Shown: positions 61,012 to 64,000 of the stretch, piece by piece
Numbering within the stretch: position 1 is the first letter of the stretch
Layout: every line of letters begins with the position of its first letter
Assembly: GCA_964604705.1 (NCBI GenBank)
Contig: CAZSAP010000005.1
Location: 62,001-126,000 of the forward strand
Origin: JAAXVQ01 sp964604705
Lineage (GTDB): Bacteria; Oederibacteriota; JAAXVQ01
Length of the DNA: 64,000 nucleotides
Direction of reading: 5' to 3'
Program-made: the position numbers and the translations under genes
The notes under the pieces: generated by a model
What the model was told of the DNA's origin: nothing
The model's database searches: none
Seen by the model: only the letters and a program-made list of their open reading frames with translations

Positions 61012-61464
61012 ATGCGAAAAGGTTTGCTCTTGGTTTTGCTCGGCATGTTTTTGCAGGGGTGTTCCACGCTTTCGGCAGGCAAGCATACACTGGGGTCTTT
61101 GTCTGAGGTGCAACTGGCCATGGACAAGCAGGCGGTTGAAAAAGTCCTGGGAAAGCCTGATGTGGTGCGGATGGGGAAAAAACTTGGCGACGGCACGGTC
61201 TACGAACTGCATGAGTACAAGCTCTACAGTGATTTTTCTGTGACAGCACTCTCGTTTGCCCTGGTTATCCCCGCTCAGTTGGTCTTGGGTACGGAAACGT
61301 ACTGGCTCCACTATGTGAACTCAAAGTTGGTGTTCTGGGGTGACGAGGGCAACTGGCGGGGGATGCCCAAGTGGTTTAGCTCGACGTATGCGGCCCCGAG
61401 CACCGAGGCGACCACGGGTGAGGTTAAACCACCCAGTCTTTCAAGTCCGATTGAATCAAACTAA
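61012..61464 (+). CDS. BamE/SmpA-like small lipoprotein
   Basis: 150 residues. Signal peptide MRKGLLLVLLGMFLQG-C with lipobox Cys17. The next part, LSEVQLAMDKQAVEKVLGKP followed by DVVRMGKKLGDGTVYELHEY, has the helix-helix-strand pattern of BamE/SmpA-like domains. A hydrophobic segment (VTALSFALVIPAQLVLG) and a Pro/Ser tail follow. Its position directly before hlyB and behind the shared 12-base motif suggests a helper role in secretion or surface anchoring of the RTX protein, which is inference only. Confidence 0.7.
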   Translation: MRKGLLLVLLGMFLQGCSTLSAGKHTLGSLSEVQLAMDKQAVEKVLGKPDVVRMGKKLGDGTVYELHEYKLYSDFSVTALSFALVIPAQLVLGTETYWLHYVNSKLVFWGDEGNWRGMPKWFSSTYAAPSTEATTGEVKPPSLSSPIESN

Positions 61465-61508
61465 GCGTTTAATCAACTAAGTAAACAACTAAAGAAGCGG
61501 AGCTGACC

Positions 61509-63695
61509 ATGGATCGTTCCAGTACGGTTTATCGTGTGCAAGAAAACCAAACCTCTTCACCTGAGCCTGACAAGAAAGGCGAAGGGGATTCTGGGCTGCA
61601 GTGCTTTGTGGCCATCTGCCGGGTGCACAACATCCCGGCAGACCCCGGGCAGCTCGCGCATGAGTACATTCCTGACGGGCGGAAGTTTGGGCAGGCCGAG
61701 ATGGTCTTGGCTGCCAAACGGCTGGGTCTCAAAGCCCGCGTGACCCGCATACCTCTTGGGCGTTTGGACAAGTGTCCGCTACCGGGTGTGGGTCGGAGCC
61801 AAGCCGGGCAGTTCATGATCGTGGTTAAAGCCCAGGACGACCAAGTGGTGTTACGCGATCCCGAGGCTCGGGAGAACCGTACGATCTCGCGGGCTGAGTT
61901 TGAGACGAACTGGAGCGACGAGTTGGTCTTGTTTACTTCGCGCGCCTCAATAGCCTCCGAACTCAAGCAGTTTGACTTTAGTTGGTTTATTCCAGCCATC
62001 ATCAAATACCGGCGCTTGCTTACGGAAGTTTTGATTGTCTCGTTGGTTATTCAGCTTTTTGGTTTGGTGACACCCTTGTTTTTCCAGGTGGTCATGGACA
62101 AGGTTTTGGTGCACCGCGGTTGGTCCACGCTAAACGTGATTTCCGTGGGGTTGATGGTGGTTTCCATCTTTAGTGTGCTGCTCACGGCTTTACGCAGCTA
62201 TGTGTTTGCCCACACCACCAGCCGCATTGACGTGGAACTGGGTGGGCGCTTGTTTCGTCATCTGCTGAGCCTGCCCTTGGCGTATTTTAAGTCGCGGCGG
62301 GTGGGCGACTCCGTGGCGCGTGTGCGCGAACTGGAAAATATACGCTCGTTCCTGACCGGCAATGCAATCACCTTGGTCCTGGATTTGGTCTTTTCCGTGG
62401 TCTTTATTCTCGTCATGTTCATGTACAGTTGGGTTTTGGGCCTTATTGTCCTGGGTTCTCTGCCTCTTTACCTGATCATCTCGCTCCTCCTGACGCCGGT
62501 CTTGCGCAAACAGCTAAACGACAAGTTCAATCGCGGGGCTGAGAACCAGTCATTCCTGGTGGAGACCATTAGTGGGATTGAGACGCTCAAAGCTGCGGCC
62601 GTGGAACCGCAGGTGCGGCAGCGCTGGGATAACCAGTTGGCCGCGTACGTGAAGTCGGGTTTTCGCACCGCGGCTCTTTCCAGTGTGGGCAACGCCGGAG
62701 TCAGCTTGATTGGCAAACTGGTGACCGTGGCCACGCTCTGGATCGGCGCCCGCATGGTTATAGACGGGAAGATGACCGTAGGGCAGTTGATCGCGTTCAA
62801 TATGCTGGCCGGACAGGTTTCGCAACCAATTTTGCGGATTGCTCAACTCTGGACAGATTTTCAGCAAGTCGGCATTTCCATGCAGCGTTTGGGCGATATC
62901 TTGCTGAGCCCCACGGAAGTCAACAGCGCCAGTCGCAGCACGCTGCCCAGGCTCAAAGGGAGCATTGTGTTTGAACAAGTGGGTTTTCGCTATCGCCCGG
63001 ATGGACCCGAAGTCTTGCGGAACTTGGATCTGGTGATTGCTCCAGGTGAATTCATCGGGATTGTGGGGCGCTCGGGGTCAGGCAAAAGTACGCTGACCAA
63101 GCTGGTCCAGCGCATGTATGCACCTGAGCACGGACGCGTGTTGGTGGACGGGATTGACCTGGCAGTGGCCGATGCCAGCTCACTGCGCAGGCAGATCGGC
63201 GTGGTGCTCCAGGAGAACATTCTGTTCAAGCGTACCATCCGGGAAAACATAGCTTTGGCTGACCCGGGGGCACCCATTGAGCGGGTGATGGCCGCAGCCC
63301 GCATGGCCGGAGCCCATGAGTTTATCCTGGAACAACCTGAAGGGTACGACACCATGGTTGAGGAACACGGAGCCTCGCTTTCGGGTGGGCAGCGGCAGCG
63401 CATTGCCATAGCCCGGGCGCTTCTGACCAACCCGCGCATTCTTATTTTTGACGAGGCCACCAGTGCCTTGGATTACGAGTCCGAACGCATCATCCAGAAC
63501 AACATGCGGGCGATTTGCCAAAGCCGGACCGTGATTGTCATTGCCCACCGGTTGAGTGCCGTACGCGACGCAGACCGGATCGTGGTCATGGACCGTGGTC
63601 AGATTGTCGAGCAAGGCTCGCACGAGCACCTGATTGCCCGATCCGAGGGCATTTATTCGCACTTGTACCGTTTGCAGAAAGGTGAGGCTTTTTAA
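61509..63695 (+). CDS. Type I secretion ABC transporter (HlyB-type, C39-like domain inactive)
   Basis: 728 residues. The N-terminal 140 residues are a C39-peptidase-like domain in which the nucleophile place reads DSGLQCFVAI, Ser28 for Cys, as expected for RTX exporters that keep a non-cleaving docking domain. Six membrane helices follow (about 165-460). The ATPase has Walker A GIVGRSGSGKSTLTKL, signature LSGGQRQRIAIARAL, Walker B ILIFDEATSALD and H-loop VIAHRLS. It would export the RTX protein together with HlyD and a TolC-type channel. Higher GC by eye than the barrel genes upstream. Confidence 0.95.
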   Translation: MDRSSTVYRVQENQTSSPEPDKKGEGDSGLQCFVAICRVHNIPADPGQLAHEYIPDGRKFGQAEMVLAAKRLGLKARVTRIPLGRLDKCPLPGVGRSQAGQFMIVVKAQDDQVVLRDPEARENRTISRAEFETNWSDELVLFTSRASIASELKQFDFSWFIPAIIKYRRLLTEVLIVSLVIQLFGLVTPLFFQVVMDKVLVHRGWSTLNVISVGLMVVSIFSVLLTALRSYVFAHTTSRIDVELGGRLFRHLLSLPLAYFKSRRVGDSVARVRELENIRSFLTGNAITLVLDLVFSVVFILVMFMYSWVLGLIVLGSLPLYLIISLLLTPVLRKQLNDKFNRGAENQSFLVETISGIETLKAAAVEPQVRQRWDNQLAAYVKSGFRTAALSSVGNAGVSLIGKLVTVATLWIGARMVIDGKMTVGQLIAFNMLAGQVSQPILRIAQLWTDFQQVGISMQRLGDILLSPTEVNSASRSTLPRLKGSIVFEQVGFRYRPDGPEVLRNLDLVIAPGEFIGIVGRSGSGKSTLTKLVQRMYAPEHGRVLVDGIDLAVADASSLRRQIGVVLQENILFKRTIRENIALADPGAPIERVMAAARMAGAHEFILEQPEGYDTMVEEHGASLSGGQRQRIAIARALLTNPRILIFDEATSALDYESERIIQNNMRAICQSRTVIVIAHRLSAVRDADRIVVMDRGQIVEQGSHEHLIARSEGIYSHLYRLQKGEAF

Positions 63696-63696
63696 T

Positions 63697-64000
63697 ATGC
63701 GTCTTTATCTGGCTGCTTGGAAGGATTTGCTGAGCCGGTATTACAAAATCTGGACCGGGGTTTGGGAACAGCGTCACTTGCTCAATTTTGTGGAGCGCAT
63801 GGGGCACGAACGGGAGTTTTTGCCTGCGGCTTTGGAACTGGAAGAGACTCCAGTCTCGCCGACTCCGCGTGTGGCCATGTGGCTAATCATCAGCTTTGCG
63901 GTCTTTGCTCTGGCGTGGGCCTGTCTGGGACAACTGGATGTGGTCGTGACCGGGGAGGGGAAGATCGTTCCCAACAACCGGACCAAAATCATCCAGCCCA
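63697..64000 (+). CDS. HlyD family adaptor (3' end outside window)
   Basis: The first 101 residues are visible; the gene runs off the window. ATG 63697 starts one base after the hlyB stop, with AAAGGTGAGG upstream. A cytoplasmic N-terminus (MRLYLAAWKDLLSRYYKIWT) leads to one membrane helix (VAMWLIISFAVFALAWACLG) and the start of the periplasmic part QLDVVVTGEGKIVPNNRTK, the typical HlyD junction. It would bridge the ABC transporter to the outer-membrane channel. Confidence 0.92.
   Translation, partial: MRLYLAAWKDLLSRYYKIWTGVWEQRHLLNFVERMGHEREFLPAALELEETPVSPTPRVAMWLIISFAVFALAWACLGQLDVVVTGEGKIVPNNRTKIIQP

Noticed and set aside
1..64000. Search for tRNA, rRNA, transposase or integrase genes
   Set aside because: No TTCGA-type arm in tRNA context, no rRNA segment, and no DDE or tyrosine recombinase motif was seen by reading.

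Overview
The window looks like chromosome from an uncultured Gram-negative (diderm) bacterium. It carries a TonB-type energy transducer, a TolC-like outer-membrane channel with an RND pump, OmpA-domain outer-membrane proteins, lipoproteins with clear lipoboxes, and a type I secretion system. FlgD-like Ig repeats, Thr/Pro-rich linkers and PorV-like barrels together resemble secretomes of little-known candidate phyla. Genus or phylum cannot be fixed from the sequence alone. Nearly all genes lie on the + strand in tight operons with many ATGA/GTGA/TTGA stop-start overlaps. No rRNA, tRNA, insertion sequence, phage or CRISPR array was seen.

Region by region. 1-1840: end of a tonB-like gene and a FlgD/OmpA-like secreted protein. 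1841-6024: an FMN riboswitch with terminator controlling ribD-ribE-ribBA-ribH-nusB. 6050-9405: a strong promoter, an attenuator-like leader, infC (AUU start), rpmI, rplT, a SpoU-type methyltransferase (apparent CTG start) and pheS without pheT. 9402-16269: cvpA-like gene (minus strand), a TPR gene, uvrB, uvrC and a CsgG/LpoB-like lipoprotein. 16294-21788: a TetR / TolC / RND efflux operon without a periplasmic adaptor gene, bounded by terminators. 21804-25748: secreted jelly-roll/FlgD protein, periplasmic TPR protein and a membrane protein. 26019-32035: valS, nadC, birA, coaX and a thioredoxin-fold protein lacking its cysteines. 32101-38114: a FIST sensor protein, two histidine kinases, pgeF and a cupin. 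38226-43012: yggS-proC-yggT-yggU, a purine nucleoside (probably MTA) phosphorylase with mtnA, a thioesterase, and a 28-residue bS22-like ribosomal protein.

43033-64000 is the accessory, surface-oriented part. It has two large PorV/FlgD/OmpA proteins, a lipoprotein, a beta-propeller protein with a long Thr/Pro stalk, and three paralogous barrel proteins that share a repeated N-terminal module I do not recognise. A 105-base remnant of a fourth copy lies between two of them. Then comes an RTX protein with an N-terminal class 3 lipase domain, a HlyC-type lysine acyltransferase with its catalytic Ser/His/Asp in register, a BamE-like lipoprotein, a HlyB-type ABC transporter and the start of HlyD. 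The same 12-base sequence (TGCAATTAATTT) stands upstream of the first barrel gene, the RTX gene and the lipoprotein-hlyB-hlyD unit, which suggests a shared control element. The best candidate for an undescribed system is therefore the locus from about 51.7 kb to the window end: an acylated, type-I-secreted RTX lipase together with a new outer-membrane protein family.
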